A stretch of 64,000 bases of DNA from Mesorhizobium opportunistum WSM2075. GTDB lineage: Bacteria; Pseudomonadota; Alphaproteobacteria; Rhizobiales; Rhizobiaceae. The position numbers and the translations under genes are program-made. The notes below the pieces were generated by a model. It made no database searches and was not told where the DNA came from. It worked only from the letters and a program-made list of their open reading frames with translations. Location: contig NC_015675.1 of the NCBI RefSeq assembly GCF_000176035.2, forward strand, positions 62,001 to 126,000, given 5' to 3'. Below, piece after piece: positions 1 through 8,979 of the stretch. Numbering within the stretch: the stretch's first letter is position 1; the number at the start of each line of letters is the position of its first letter.

Positions 1-90
1 CGCGTCGCAATCGGCGAGGATTTCCAGGATCTCGTAGATCCTGTTGCGGATACGCTGCTCGATCAGTCTTTCGGACGGCTCATCGGTCAT
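1..90 (-). CDS. Hypothetical protein, N-terminal 30 residues only (runs off the left edge)
   Basis: An open frame starts at the ATG at 90 and continues leftwards off the window with no stop. The visible part is charged and probably helical, starting MTDEPSERLIEQRIRNRI. It lies 19 bp downstream of ybaB on the same strand. The dnaX-ybaB cluster is usually followed by recR, but this start does not look like RecR, so this would be an extra small gene before it. I do not recognise the family. It could also be a chance frame, although its position and codon use fit a gene. Confidence 0.45.
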   Translation of the reverse strand, partial: MTDEPSERLIEQRIRNRIYEILEILADCDA

Positions 91-109
91 GGAGCTGCGG
101 CCGCCGGAC

Positions 110-433
110 CTAGAACGGCAGTTTCATTCCCGGCGGAATCGGCAGGCCGGCGGTCAGCGCCTTGGTCTTTTCCTGCATGATCTGCTCGACCTTGACCCTG
201 GCGTCATTGTGCGCGGCGAGCAGCAGGTCCTCGAGGACTTCGACATCGTCCTCCTTGAACAGCGACGGATCGATCTTCAGCGACTTCATCTCGAATTTCC
301 CGGTCAGGGTGACGCTTACCAGGCCGCCGCCGGACTGGCCGGCGGCTTCGACCGTGGCAATCTCGTCCTGCATGGCCTGGAACTTGGCCTGCATTTCCTT
401 TGCCTTGCCCATCAGGCCGAGAAGATCTTTCAT
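110..433 (-). CDS. ybaB: YbaB/EbfC family nucleoid-associated protein
   Basis: A 107-residue protein, the normal family length. YbaB/EbfC proteins are small DNA-binding dimers associated with the nucleoid. The start ([19 protein letters not shown]) is the family's N-terminal helix, and the middle carries the typical stretch of glycines followed by a beta region ([20 protein letters not shown]). The gene sits 41 bp downstream of dnaX on the same strand, the standard dnaX-ybaB arrangement, so co-transcription is likely. Confidence 0.93.
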   Translation of the reverse strand: MKDLLGLMGKAKEMQAKFQAMQDEIATVEAAGQSGGGLVSVTLTGKFEMKSLKIDPSLFKEDDVEVLEDLLLAAHNDARVKVEQIMQEKTKALTAGLPIPPGMKLPF

Positions 434-474
434 GGTCCGATCCTTGTTCTTGGTTGGTCGGGGTTCTTGGTTTG

Positions 475-2268
475 TCAGGCGTCGTCGTCATCCGCCGGCG
501 GTTCGACCGGCACTTCGGCTTGGTCCGCGTCCGCTTCCGGCGCGTCGGGAATGCGCACGTCGATGATCTTGGCACCGGGAAAGCGCGCCAATATGGCAGC
601 CACGGCCGGATCGCTCTTGGCATCGAGGAAAGCGTTCTCGCGCCTGGTCGATTCCATTTCGGCCAGCGTCTGTCCGCCCTCTTCCTTCGACAACGAGACG
701 AGCCAGTTGCGGCCGGTCCAGGCGCGCAATTTCATCGTCAGGTCGTTGAGCAGCATCTTGGGCGCATCGTCGGTCAGGCTGACGTCGATACGGCCGGGCT
801 CGATGCGCACGAGGCGAATGCAGCGCTTGACCAGCACCTTGAAGGCGATGTCGCGCTGCGCATCGGCAAGCGCAACGATGTCGGCGAGCGATTTCAGCGG
901 TACCGGCTGCGCCTCCGGCGCCGGCGGCGGAGGTGCTACGAAGGCGACCGGCGCAGGGGTGGCCTCGACCAGCCGCATGGTCTGTGCGCCGCCCTGCCCG
1001 GATGGCATGCGGGTCTGCGCGACCGCGCTGGCGCCGCCGCCATTGCCGGGACCCGCGGGCACCCCATTCGGGCGCGGCGCGCCATTTTGAACCGGAGAAG
1101 CGCCCTCGAGCGATCGCAGCGCCTCGTCCAGTGTCGGCAGGTCGGCGGCATGGGCCAGCCGGATCAGCACCATTTCGGCGGCGCTGACCGGCCGGTTGGA
1201 GGACTGCACCTCGGGAATGCCCTTGAGCAGCATCTGCCATGTCCGCGACAGCACCCTGACCGACAGCGCCCGGGCGAAGTCGGCGCCACGCTGCCGCTCG
1301 TCCTGCGACAGCGAGGCGTCGTCCATGGCGGTCGGCACGAACCGCAACCGGGTGACCAGATGGTTGAACTCGGCAAGATCGGTCAGCACGGCGGCCGGAT
1401 CGGCGCCGGTGTCGTATTGCGCGCGGAATTCGGCCAGGACCGCCGCCACATCGCCTTTCATCACATGTTCGAACAGATCGACGATGCGGGCGCGATCGGC
1501 GAGGCCCAGCATGGCCCGTACCGCTTCGGCGCTGACGGAGCCGGCGCCATGGGCGATCGCCTGGTCGAGGATGGAGAGCGAATCGCGGGCCGAACCCTCG
1601 GCGGCGCGGGCGATCATCGCCAGCGCGTCGTCGTCGACCGAAATGCCTTCCTTGCCGGCAATCGAGGAGAGATGCGCGACCAGCGCGCCGGCATCGATGC
1701 GCCTCAGGTCAAAACGCTGGCAGCGCGACAGGACGGTGATCGGAACTTTGCGGATTTCGGTGGTGGCGAAGATGAATTTCACGTGCGGAGGTGGTTCCTC
1801 CAGCGTCTTCAAAAGGCCGTTAAAGGCCTGTGTCGACAGCATGTGCACTTCGTCGATGATGTAGACCTTGTAGCGGGCCGAGACCGGCGCATAGCGCACG
1901 CGTTCGATGATGTCCCTTATGTCGTCGATGCCGGTGTGCGAGGCGGCGTCCATCTCGATGACGTCGACATGGCGGCCTTCCATGATCGCTTGGCAATGCT
2001 CGCCGAGCACGGCAAGGTCGACCGAGGGCTGATCAACGGTGGCGGTCTTGTAATTGAGCGCCCGCGCCAGAATGCGCGCAGTGGTGGTCTTGCCGACACC
2101 GCGCACGCCTGTCAGCATCCACGCCTGGGCGATGCGGCCGGTGGCAAAGGCGTTGGTGAGGGTGCGCACCATCGGCTCCTGGCCGACGAGCTCGGAGAAG
2201 TTCGAGGGACGGTACTTGCGCGCCAGCACGCGATAGGCAGCGGCCTTTTCATTTCCCGCTTCGCTCAT
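475..2268 (-). CDS. dnaX: DNA polymerase III subunit gamma/tau
   Basis: A 597-residue clamp-loader ATPase. The start at 2268 ([21 protein letters not shown]) is chosen because the ARKYRP motif normally lies near the N terminus; the open frame upstream reads through the SRP RNA gene and is not coding. Walker A is GVRGVGKTT at about residues 54-62, the DEVH box at 139-142, and the sensor SRC motif follows. The C terminus (about 380 onward) is the low-complexity proline/alanine linker and tau region. The four-cysteine zinc module found after Walker A in Escherichia coli DnaX is reduced here to a lone GEHC, which I recall as usual in alphaproteobacteria. ybaB follows on the same strand and ffs precedes it. 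Confidence 0.95.
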   Translation of the reverse strand: MSEAGNEKAAAYRVLARKYRPSNFSELVGQEPMVRTLTNAFATGRIAQAWMLTGVRGVGKTTTARILARALNYKTATVDQPSVDLAVLGEHCQAIMEGRHVDVIEMDAASHTGIDDIRDIIERVRYAPVSARYKVYIIDEVHMLSTQAFNGLLKTLEEPPPHVKFIFATTEIRKVPITVLSRCQRFDLRRIDAGALVAHLSSIAGKEGISVDDDALAMIARAAEGSARDSLSILDQAIAHGAGSVSAEAVRAMLGLADRARIVDLFEHVMKGDVAAVLAEFRAQYDTGADPAAVLTDLAEFNHLVTRLRFVPTAMDDASLSQDERQRGADFARALSVRVLSRTWQMLLKGIPEVQSSNRPVSAAEMVLIRLAHAADLPTLDEALRSLEGASPVQNGAPRPNGVPAGPGNGGGASAVAQTRMPSGQGGAQTMRLVEATPAPVAFVAPPPPAPEAQPVPLKSLADIVALADAQRDIAFKVLVKRCIRLVRIEPGRIDVSLTDDAPKMLLNDLTMKLRAWTGRNWLVSLSKEEGGQTLAEMESTRRENAFLDAKSDPAVAAILARFPGAKIIDVRIPDAPEADADQAEVPVEPPADDDDA

Positions 2269-2373
2269 TCGCCCGTAAAGCTCCAAAAGGCTGCGCCCGA
2301 AGGCGGCCGATTCCTGCGCATAGTCTCGCCCGCGCTGCAATGCGTCGTCAATGTCGCGAGGAGGGCCGATGAG

Positions 2374-2473
2374 GTGGGAGGCTGGAACAATGACCCGTTC
2401 CGGGCTCGTTAGGGCTGCTTCCTTCCGGACCTGACCCGGTTGGCGAGTGGATCGTCCACCACCAACCTCCCGC
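2374..2473 (-). ncRNA. ffs: Small SRP RNA (4.5S RNA)
   Basis: On the minus strand this contains the invariant SRP domain IV core GGTCAGGTCCGGAAGGAAGC. The ends pair as a long hairpin: GGGAGGTTGG at 2471-2462 pairs with CCAGCCTCCC at 2385-2376, with one G-U pair. The span is about 100 nt, the size of the short bacterial form. It guides co-translational membrane targeting with Ffh. It lies about 105 bp upstream of dnaX on the same strand, a linkage common in alphaproteobacteria. The exact ends are inferred from the pairing. Confidence 0.93.
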
Positions 2474-2510
2474 TGTCCATATCGGCAATTGCGCGACGAA
2501 ATGCAAGTGC

Positions 2511-2548
2511 GCAAGCGAATCGAGATCATCCCCAAGAGATTCGCTTGC
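2511..2548. other. Perfect 11-bp inverted repeat upstream of ffs
   Basis: GCAAGCGAATC at 2511-2521 is exactly repeated in inverse at 2538-2548, with a 16-nt loop. It lies about 40 bp upstream of the ffs 5' end and 70 bp upstream of the HIT gene, so it occupies the divergent control region. No T-run follows on either strand, which argues against a terminator. It may be an operator, or simply a hairpin. Confidence 0.5.
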
Positions 2549-2618
2549 AGCCCCGATGCAGCCGCTCTAGCGTTCATGGTTCGAGGAAACCAAGAAAAGC
2601 AAAGTAAGGGAAACGCCG

Positions 2619-3038
2619 ATGTTGCCGGGCCTCAAGGCCGGATTCACGCTGGATGCCCGGCTGGAGGCGGACAGCGAGCAGTTGATGTGGCTTGGGCTGT
2701 GCGAATTGCGGGTGATGAACGATCGCCGCTGGCCATGGTTGCTGCTGGTGCCGCAGCGGCCTGGCGCGGAGGAAATCCATGACATGACCCCGCTCGACCA
2801 GGCAATGCTGACCTTCGAGACCAATATGGTGGCGCAGGCGCTGAAGAAAGTGACCGGCTGCACCAAGATCAACACCGGCGCGCTCGGCAACATCGTGCGC
2901 CAGCTGCATATCCATATTGTCGCCCGTTCCGAAGGCGATGCCGGCTGGCCAGGTCCGGTATGGGGGCACGGCCTGCGCGAGCCCTACCAGCGTTCCGAGC
3001 TGCGCCGGTTTGCCGAAACGATAAGGGCGGCGCTATAA
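2619..3038 (+). CDS. HIT domain protein
   Basis: A 139-residue protein of the histidine triad superfamily (nucleotide hydrolases and transferases). The C-terminal motif reads QLHIHIVARSEGD: the first two histidines of HxHxHxx are present, including the one that is the nucleophile in HINT enzymes, but the third position is valine. The rest (CTKINTGALGNIVRQLH) is typical of a proteobacterial HIT subgroup. The start at 2619 has AAGG about 8 nt upstream. It is followed 53 bp later by nudC on the same strand, so the two nucleotide-handling genes may be co-transcribed. Its substrate cannot be told from sequence. Confidence 0.87.
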   Translation: MLPGLKAGFTLDARLEADSEQLMWLGLCELRVMNDRRWPWLLLVPQRPGAEEIHDMTPLDQAMLTFETNMVAQALKKVTGCTKINTGALGNIVRQLHIHIVARSEGDAGWPGPVWGHGLREPYQRSELRRFAETIRAAL

Positions 3039-3091
3039 GCGTTCCCCTGTGTTCATCCCAAGACATGTCATCCCAAAGCATCAGAGTCCCT

Positions 3092-4036
3092 ATGAGCTTC
3101 AGCCTGTTTGACGCGCCCTTGCGCGAGCCGAGCCAATTCGTCGGCTTCGCCGGCAACACGATCGACCGCCAATCCGAAAACCGCGCCGACGATTCGGTCG
3201 ACAAGGCGCTTGCCGATCCGACGACGCGGCTGCTCCTGATGAATGGCGGTCGGCTTCATCTGAAGCTCAGGGAAGGCGGCAGCCTCGATCCCTGGTTCGG
3301 GCTCACCGAGAGCGAGCCTTTCAAGCCTGCCTTCGACCGAGGCGTTTTGCTCGGCTTCTCCGAACAGGGGCCGGTTGTCGCCGTGCTGGCCGGCGTCGAT
3401 CCCGAACAGCTGCCAGAAACCGTCAAGGCGATCGACTACCGCTCGGTCTACATGCAAGGGCTGATCGACGAAGCGGCCGCCGGCGCGATGGCGCAGGGCG
3501 CCGCCCTGCTCGCTTGGCATGCCAGCCATCGCTTCTGCAGCAAATGCGGCACGCAATCGGAAATGCGGGCCGGCGGCTACAAGCGGCATTGCCCGAATTG
3601 CGGCACCGAGCATTTTCCGCGCACCGACCCGGTGGCGATCATGCTGACGGCGACCCGGGAGAAATGCCTGCTTGGGCGCGGCGCCCATTTCGCGCCGGGC
3701 ATGTATTCCGCACTGGCCGGCTTCATCGAGCCGGGCGAGACGATCGAGGCGGCGGTGCGTCGCGAGACCTTGGAGGAAGCCGGCATCCGGCTCGGCCGCG
3801 TCGTCTATCATGCCAGCCAGCCCTGGCCGTTTCCCTATTCGCTGATGATCGGCTGCTTCGGCGAGCCGCTCAACGAGGACATCCAGGCCGACCTCAACGA
3901 GTTGGAAGACTGCCGCTGGTTCGGCCGCGACGAGGTGCGCCTGATGCTGGCCCGGGAACATCCCGGCAATCTGGTCACGCCGCCGAAAGGCGCCATTGCG
4001 CATCACCTGATCCGAGCCTGGGTGGACAGCGAATAA
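3092..4036 (+). CDS. nudC: NAD(+) diphosphatase (NUDIX hydrolase NudC)
   Basis: About 314 residues. NudC cleaves NAD(H) to NMN(H) and AMP and also removes NAD caps from RNA. The features are a four-cysteine zinc site (CSKCG at about 149-153 and CPNCG at about 167-171), a full NUDIX box from about 210 to 232 (GFIEPGE then RRETLEEAGI), and the NudC-specific SQPWPFPYS at about 241-249. The start is uncertain: 3092 (MSFSLFDAPL) gives the best family-like N terminus, while ATG 3065 would add nine residues. Neither has a clear Shine-Dalgarno sequence. Confidence 0.92.
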   Translation: MSFSLFDAPLREPSQFVGFAGNTIDRQSENRADDSVDKALADPTTRLLLMNGGRLHLKLREGGSLDPWFGLTESEPFKPAFDRGVLLGFSEQGPVVAVLAGVDPEQLPETVKAIDYRSVYMQGLIDEAAAGAMAQGAALLAWHASHRFCSKCGTQSEMRAGGYKRHCPNCGTEHFPRTDPVAIMLTATREKCLLGRGAHFAPGMYSALAGFIEPGETIEAAVRRETLEEAGIRLGRVVYHASQPWPFPYSLMIGCFGEPLNEDIQADLNELEDCRWFGRDEVRLMLAREHPGNLVTPPKGAIAHHLIRAWVDSE

Positions 4037-4067
4037 CGAATACCGAAAGTCATTGCAGGAGAGGCAA

Positions 4068-4367
4068 ATGATCCGTCACACAGTGGTCTTCACGCTGAAA
4101 CATCAGCCACACTCGCTGGAGGAGAAGCGGTTCCTCGTCGACGCCAGGAAAATCCTCACGGCGATCCGGGGCGTCACGCATTTCGAGCAGTTGCGGCAGG
4201 TCAGCCCCAAAAACGACTATCAGTTCGGCTTCTCGATGGAGTTCGCCGACCAAGCCGCCTATACGAGATACAACGACCATCCCGACCATGTCGCCTTCGT
4301 GCGCGACCGCTGGGTGCCGGAGGTCGAGAAATTTCTCGAGATCGATTACGTGCCGCTGGGCTGGTAG
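4068..4367 (+). CDS. Dabb (stress-responsive A/B barrel) family protein
   Basis: A 99-residue protein starting MIRHTVVFTLKHQ, with FSMEFADQAAYTRYNDHPDH in the middle. This is the pattern of the dimeric alpha-beta barrel (Dabb) family. The ATG at 4068 has GGAGAG about 6 nt upstream. Biochemical roles differ widely in this family, so no reaction is assigned. It lies 31 bp after nudC, and its stop codon is 1 nt from the stop of the convergent pheA gene, leaving no room for a terminator between them. Confidence 0.85.
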   Translation: MIRHTVVFTLKHQPHSLEEKRFLVDARKILTAIRGVTHFEQLRQVSPKNDYQFGFSMEFADQAAYTRYNDHPDHVAFVRDRWVPEVEKFLEIDYVPLGW

Positions 4368-4368
4368 C

Positions 4369-5232
4369 TCAGTCCGCCACCTTCCACTGCTCACGCGACT
4401 CACTGGCCGGGTAGACGCCCAGGATGCGCACTTCCCGCGAGAAGAAGCGGAGTTCTTCCAGCGCCAGCTTGACCAGCGGATCGTCGGGATGGCCCTCGAT
4501 GTCGGCGTAGAACAGCGTCGCCGTGAACGCACCGAGCTGGTAGCTCTCCAGCTTGGTCATGTTGATGCCGTTGGTGGCAAAGCCGCCCATGGCCTTGTAA
4601 AGCGCTGCCGGCACGTTGCGGACGCGGAAGATGAAGGTCGTCATCATCTTGACGTCGGGTGACGGGCGCTCGGCCCATTGCTTGTTCTTGGTCAGGACGA
4701 CGAAACGGGTGACGTTGGAATCGGTGTCCTCGACATTCTCCTCGATGAGGTCGAGCCCGTAGAGCGTCGCGGCAAGCGCCGGCGACAAGGCAGCCATGGT
4801 GCGGTCCTTGACCTCGGAGACCATCTTGGCCGCACCCGCCGTGTCGCCCGCGACGATCGCCTTCCAGCCGTTCTTGCGGACGTATTTGCGGCACTGGCCA
4901 AGCGCATGGATGTGGCTGTGCACGGTCTTGATCTCGTCGCGCTTGACGCCGGGCAACACCATCAGCTGGAAATGGATGGGCAGGAAATATTCGCCGACAA
5001 TATGCAGCTTCGATTCCGGCAGCAGATGATGGATGTCGGCGACACGCCCGGCGATGGTGTTCTCGATCGGGATCATGGCGAGATCGGCCTTGCCGGTCTC
5101 GACCGCGTTGAACGCATCCTCGAAGGTCGGGCACGGCAACGGCTCCATCGAGGGGAAGACATTGCGGCAGGCAGTGTCGGAATTGGCGCCCGGCTCGCCC
5201 TGGAAGGATATTCTGTTGGTCTTTTCAGGCAT
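4369..5232 (-). CDS. pheA: Prephenate dehydratase
   Basis: A 287-residue monofunctional enzyme converting prephenate to phenylpyruvate in phenylalanine synthesis. The N-terminal catalytic domain (about 1-185) has GEPGANSD near the start, IPIENTIAGRV, and the catalytic TRF motif (SNVTRFVVL). The C-terminal ACT domain (about 195-275) for feedback control has GGFATNGINMTKLES. There is no chorismate mutase domain. It is downstream of kdsB on the same strand with a 63-bp gap. Confidence 0.94.
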   Translation of the reverse strand: MPEKTNRISFQGEPGANSDTACRNVFPSMEPLPCPTFEDAFNAVETGKADLAMIPIENTIAGRVADIHHLLPESKLHIVGEYFLPIHFQLMVLPGVKRDEIKTVHSHIHALGQCRKYVRKNGWKAIVAGDTAGAAKMVSEVKDRTMAALSPALAATLYGLDLIEENVEDTDSNVTRFVVLTKNKQWAERPSPDVKMMTTFIFRVRNVPAALYKAMGGFATNGINMTKLESYQLGAFTATLFYADIEGHPDDPLVKLALEELRFFSREVRILGVYPASESREQWKVAD

Positions 5233-5270
5233 GGGCCAAGTCTCGATTCAAAAGTGTCTCTGTTCGAAGG

Positions 5271-5306
5271 GGATAGTTGAATTTGCGAGGATAGTTCAAT
5301 TTACAA
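5271..5306. repeat. Tandem 18-bp repeat across the kdsB stop codon
   Basis: Two adjacent 18-bp units, GGATAGTTGAATTTGCGA and GGATAGTTCAATTTACAA, differ at three positions, and partial similarity extends to both sides. Read in the kdsB direction, one unit carries the kdsB stop (AAT TGA) and the next has AAT TCA at the same place, so the units encode TILVN-stop and then TILANS. This looks like a slippage duplication in the kdsB-pheA spacer. Confidence 0.7.
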
Positions 5307-6024
5307 GGATGGTTCTGGCGCGTTCGAGGTCTTCCGGCGTATCGACGCCGAGCGGCAGCGACTGGACGATCTCGGCGTCGATGCGCATGCCGGCTTCCAG
5401 CGCCCGCAACTGCTCCAGCCGCTCGCGGCGCTCGAGCGGCGACGGCTTCAGCGCTACGAAGCGCTCGAGTGCAGCACGGCGATAGGCGTAGAGGCCGACA
5501 TGGTGATAGAGCGCGCCCTCGCCCCAAGGTGCTGTGGCGCGGGTGAAATACAGTGCCCTGAGCCTGGTAGCCGACAGCGGCGAGCCGACGATCTTGACGA
5601 CGTTCGGATTGGTCTTTTCCTCGTCGCGAACGATCTCGACGCCGAGCGTGGCGATATCCACGGCCCTGTCCTCGAACGGTCTGAGCGAAGCCGCAATGAT
5701 GCCGGGATCGATGGTCGGCAGGTCGCCCTGGACATTGACGATGGTTTCGACCTTGCGCCCGGGATCGAGCGCGACCAGCGCCTCGTGGATGCGATCGGAG
5801 CCAGATTCATGATCGATCCGTGTCATCACCGCCTCGAAACCGTGCGCGCGCACCGCCTCGGCCACGCTTTGCGTGTCGGTTGCCACCACCACCCGGCCTA
5901 GGCCGGCTTCGGCGGCGCGGCGGGCGACATGGACGATCATCGGAGCGCCGGCGATGTCGGCCAGCGGCTTGCCCGGCAGGCGGGTCGAGGCCATGCGGGC
6001 CGGGATCAGGATCAAGGTGGACAT
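5296..6024 (-). CDS. kdsB: 3-deoxy-manno-octulosonate cytidylyltransferase (CMP-KDO synthetase)
   Basis: A 242-residue enzyme that activates KDO with CTP for lipopolysaccharide inner core assembly. It starts [20 protein letters not shown], the nucleotide-binding signature of the family, and contains [12 protein letters not shown] and GLYAYRR, both conserved in KdsB. The start at 6024 is preferred because the longer open frame adds 30 residues unlike the family. pheA follows on the same strand, and cytochrome c is divergent. Confidence 0.94.
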   Translation of the reverse strand: MSTLILIPARMASTRLPGKPLADIAGAPMIVHVARRAAEAGLGRVVVATDTQSVAEAVRAHGFEAVMTRIDHESGSDRIHEALVALDPGRKVETIVNVQGDLPTIDPGIIAASLRPFEDRAVDIATLGVEIVRDEEKTNPNVVKIVGSPLSATRLRALYFTRATAPWGEGALYHHVGLYAYRRAALERFVALKPSPLERRERLEQLRALEAGMRIDAEIVQSLPLGVDTPEDLERARTILVN

Positions 6025-6217
6025 CGCGATGGCAAGGCGTTCGGAAAGAGGAGGGGAAAAGTGGCAAAAGGTCTCACTGGAAGCGCCCTTATAGGTGTTG
6101 CAACGCCCGAGCAAAAGACCTAGTTTCCGCCCGATTTGACCGGCCCTGGAGGGTGGGTCTCGATACCGACGGACGGAGTGGACGGATCAGTCCGCCGGAA
6201 AAGGGAGCAAGGGGCGT

Positions 6218-6898
6218 ATGGATTCCAACGAAGTCAACAAGCTGCTCGCCGGATTGCTCGGAACCGTTTTCGTCGTTTTCTCGGTCGGTATTGTGTCCGA
6301 TGCGCTGTTTGCCTCGCCGGCGCCGGAAAAGCCCGGCTTCGCCATCGAGGCCGCCGAGCCAGCCGAAGGCGGCCCGGCCGCGCCGGCCGCCGCGGCCAAG
6401 CCGATCGCCGACCTGCTGGCGACCGCCAATGTCGAGCAAGGCGCCGCCGTCTTCAAGAAATGCCAGGCTTGCCATTCCGGTGAAAAGGGCGGCCCCAACA
6501 AGGTCGGCCCCGATTTGTGGGACCTCGTCGACCGTCCGGTTGCCGAGCATGAAGGCTTTGCCTATTCGGCCGGCATGAAGGAATTCTCCAAAGGCGGCAC
6601 CGAGAAGTGGACCTACGACAACATCAACCACTTCATCACCTCGCCGAAGAAATTCGTGAAGGGCACGGCCATGGGCTTCGCCGGCCTGCCCAAGGACGAG
6701 GACCGCGCCAACGTGATCGCCTATCTGCGCACGCTGTCGGACAATCCCAAGCCGCTGCCGGCACCTGGTGCCGCCGCCGATGCCGGCGCACCGGCCAAGC
6801 CCGCCGATGGAGCCGCTCCGGCAAAGCCCGCTGACGGCGCCGCACCGGCCAAGCCGGCCGCTCCCGCAGCACCGGCTCCCGCTGCTCCGGCCAAATAA
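6218..6898 (+). CDS. Membrane-anchored class I cytochrome c (CycM type)
   Basis: A 226-residue cytochrome. An uncleaved N-terminal anchor (about 8-30) is followed by an Ala/Pro linker and a class I haem c domain with CQACH at about 82-86 and a methionine ligand in GTAMGFAGL. This is the pattern of rhizobial CycM, which passes electrons between the bc1 complex and terminal oxidases. After the cytochrome fold comes a 40-residue Ala/Pro/Lys tail with repeats of AKPADGAAP. The start at 6218 has a G-rich ribosome-binding site (GGAGCAAGGGG). The gene is a single unit closed by a terminator. Confidence 0.92.
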   Translation: MDSNEVNKLLAGLLGTVFVVFSVGIVSDALFASPAPEKPGFAIEAAEPAEGGPAAPAAAAKPIADLLATANVEQGAAVFKKCQACHSGEKGGPNKVGPDLWDLVDRPVAEHEGFAYSAGMKEFSKGGTEKWTYDNINHFITSPKKFVKGTAMGFAGLPKDEDRANVIAYLRTLSDNPKPLPAPGAAADAGAPAKPADGAAPAKPADGAAPAKPAAPAAPAPAAPAK

Positions 6899-6922
6899 CC
6901 AGATATCGTCGTATCGATCTTG

Positions 6923-6949
6923 AAAAAGCCGGGTTCAGCCCGGCTTTTT
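6923..6949 (+). terminator. Rho-independent terminator after cytochrome c
   Basis: A perfect 11-bp stem, AAAAAGCCGGG with CCCGGCTTTTT, has a TTCAG loop and ends in a T-run. It lies 25 bp beyond the cytochrome c stop. Because the stem has A-run and T-run ends it could work in both directions. Confidence 0.93.
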
Positions 6950-7101
6950 CGTTAGGAAAACGGCATGTGCGGCGACAAAGCCGCGCATGGCGGTTTTCAC
7001 CAGCGCCAAATCATCTAGATTGGTTCGGGACAAGCCGTACGAAGACGAGCAGTGCGAAGACGGGCAGCGCGATGATGCAGGCAGTGCGAAGAGGACAGTG
7101 C

Positions 7102-8979
7102 ATGACGGTTGGCCGAACGCTTCTCAAATCGTTGCTGGCGGCTGCCCTGCTGACGGCGGGATTGCAGACGACGCGTGCCGACGAATGGCGCACCACCTCA
7201 TCGCTGATCGGCCAATCCAAATACGGCGACAATTTCCAGCACTACGACTACGTCAACCCGAACGCGCCCAAGGGCGGCACGCTGAACTCGGTGGTGCTCG
7301 GCACGTTCGACAGCTTCAACCCCTACATCGTGCAGGGATCGCCAGCGGCGGGCCTCGTCGGCTTCGGCGGCGGCCTGCTCTACGACACGCTGATGGAGCA
7401 GGCGACCGACGAAGGCAGCGTCAGCCACCCGCTGATCGCCGATGCCTACAAATATCCCGATGACTATTCCTCGGCGACATACCGGCTCGACCCGCGCGCA
7501 AAATGGCATGACGGCCAGCCGATCACGGTCGACGACGTGATCTGGTCGTTCCAGGTGCTGAAGGCGAACAGCCCGCAATACAGCCGCTATTTCGAGAACG
7601 TCACCGATGCGGTGGCGATCTCCGACCGCGAGGTCGAGTTCCACTTCAGTCAGAAGGGCAACCGGGAACTGCCGAAGATCCTCGGCGATCTCGCCGTGCT
7701 GCCGAAGCACTGGTGGGAAGGTACGGATGCCAATGGCAAGAAGCGCGACGTCACCAAGCCGACACTGGAAATCCCGCTCGGCTCGGCCGCCTACAAGATC
7801 GTCAGCTTCAAGCCTGGGTCGGAAATCGTCTGGCAGCGCGTGCCGGACTATTGGGCGGCCAAGCTGCCGGTGAAGATCGGCCGCGAGAACTTCGACACAC
7901 AGCGCTTCACCTACATTCTCGACGACAATGCGGCATGGCAAGCCTTCACCAAGGGCGGACTTGATGACATCAAGCCGGAAAACAGTTCGAAGCGCTGGAA
8001 GACATTCTATGATTTCCCAGCCATCAAGGCTGGCGACGTCATCAAAAAGGAATTCAAGACCACCTCGCCCGAGCCGATGCAGGCCTTCATGCTGAACCAG
8101 AGGCGACCGCTGTTCGCGGACCGTCTGGTGCGCGCAGCTTTGACCTACCCGTTCGACTTCGAGACGATGAACCGCACGCTGTTCTACGGTTTCAACACTC
8201 GCACCAGCAGCTATTTCCAAGGCACGGAACTGGCCTCAAGCGGCTTGCCGCAAGGCAAGGAATTGGAGATTCTGGAAAAGTATCGTGACAAGCTGCCGCC
8301 TGAACTGTTCACCCAGGAATTCAAGCTGCCGGTCTACGATTCACCTCAGGCGGAGCGAAAATATCTCAAACAGGCTGTCGATCTCTTCGCCAAGGCGGGC
8401 TGGGTCATCAAGGGCGGCAAGATGGTCAACGCCAAGACCGGCGAACCGTTCAAGTTTGAAATCCTCGGCTGGAACGACACAGATCAGGTCATCGCCAGCC
8501 CCTATATCGCGAATCTGCGCAAAATCGGGGTCGACGCCACGCTGCGTCTGATCGATCAGACGCAGTACATCAACCGCGTCAACAATTTCGACTATGACGT
8601 CATTATCGGGCAGCTCGGCCAGTCCGAATCGCCCGGCAACGAGCAGCGTGACTTCTGGAGCTCCAAGGCTGCCGACAGACGTGGCTCGCGCAACTACGCC
8701 GGTATCAAGAACCCGGTCGTCGATGCCCTGGTCGACCGCATCATCTTCGCCACCGACCGCGACGATCTGGTTGCGGCCACCCATGCACTCGACCGGGTAC
8801 TGTTGTGGAATTACTACGTGGTGCCGCAATACTATCGAGCCGTGGTCTGGCTGGCTTACTGGAACAAATTCGGCATTCCGGCCAAGCAGCCGTCTTATAT
8901 CGGCGCCGACCAGAATTCCTGGTGGATCGACCTCGACAAGGAAAAGGCCCTGGCTGCCAAATACAGGAGCGGCAATTGA
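7102..8979 (+). CDS. yejA1: Peptide ABC transporter substrate-binding protein (YejA family, first copy)
   Basis: A 625-residue periplasmic binding protein of the SBP_bac_5 family. A Sec signal peptide (MTVGRTLLKSLLAAALLTAG, mature from about ADEWR) is followed by the YejA-type start HYDYVNPNAPKGGTLNS. The start at 7102 has GAGGA upstream and is placed just before the signal peptide; the longer open frame is not supported. Its stop overlaps the start of the next binding protein (TGATG). Sinorhizobium meliloti has a similar double-YejA importer that affects sensitivity to plant NCR peptides, so a comparable role is possible but not shown here. Confidence 0.9.
   Translation: MTVGRTLLKSLLAAALLTAGLQTTRADEWRTTSSLIGQSKYGDNFQHYDYVNPNAPKGGTLNSVVLGTFDSFNPYIVQGSPAAGLVGFGGGLLYDTLMEQATDEGSVSHPLIADAYKYPDDYSSATYRLDPRAKWHDGQPITVDDVIWSFQVLKANSPQYSRYFENVTDAVAISDREVEFHFSQKGNRELPKILGDLAVLPKHWWEGTDANGKKRDVTKPTLEIPLGSAAYKIVSFKPGSEIVWQRVPDYWAAKLPVKIGRENFDTQRFTYILDDNAAWQAFTKGGLDDIKPENSSKRWKTFYDFPAIKAGDVIKKEFKTTSPEPMQAFMLNQRRPLFADRLVRAALTYPFDFETMNRTLFYGFNTRTSSYFQGTELASSGLPQGKELEILEKYRDKLPPELFTQEFKLPVYDSPQAERKYLKQAVDLFAKAGWVIKGGKMVNAKTGEPFKFEILGWNDTDQVIASPYIANLRKIGVDATLRLIDQTQYINRVNNFDYDVIIGQLGQSESPGNEQRDFWSSKAADRRGSRNYAGIKNPVVDALVDRIIFATDRDDLVAATHALDRVLLWNYYVVPQYYRAVVWLAYWNKFGIPAKQPSYIGADQNSWWIDLDKEKALAAKYRSGN

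Noticed and set aside
400..2412. Long open frames opposite dnaX (348 and 670 codons)
   Set aside because: They mirror dnaX in a high-GC genome, have no recognisable domains, and the real gene on the other strand is certain.
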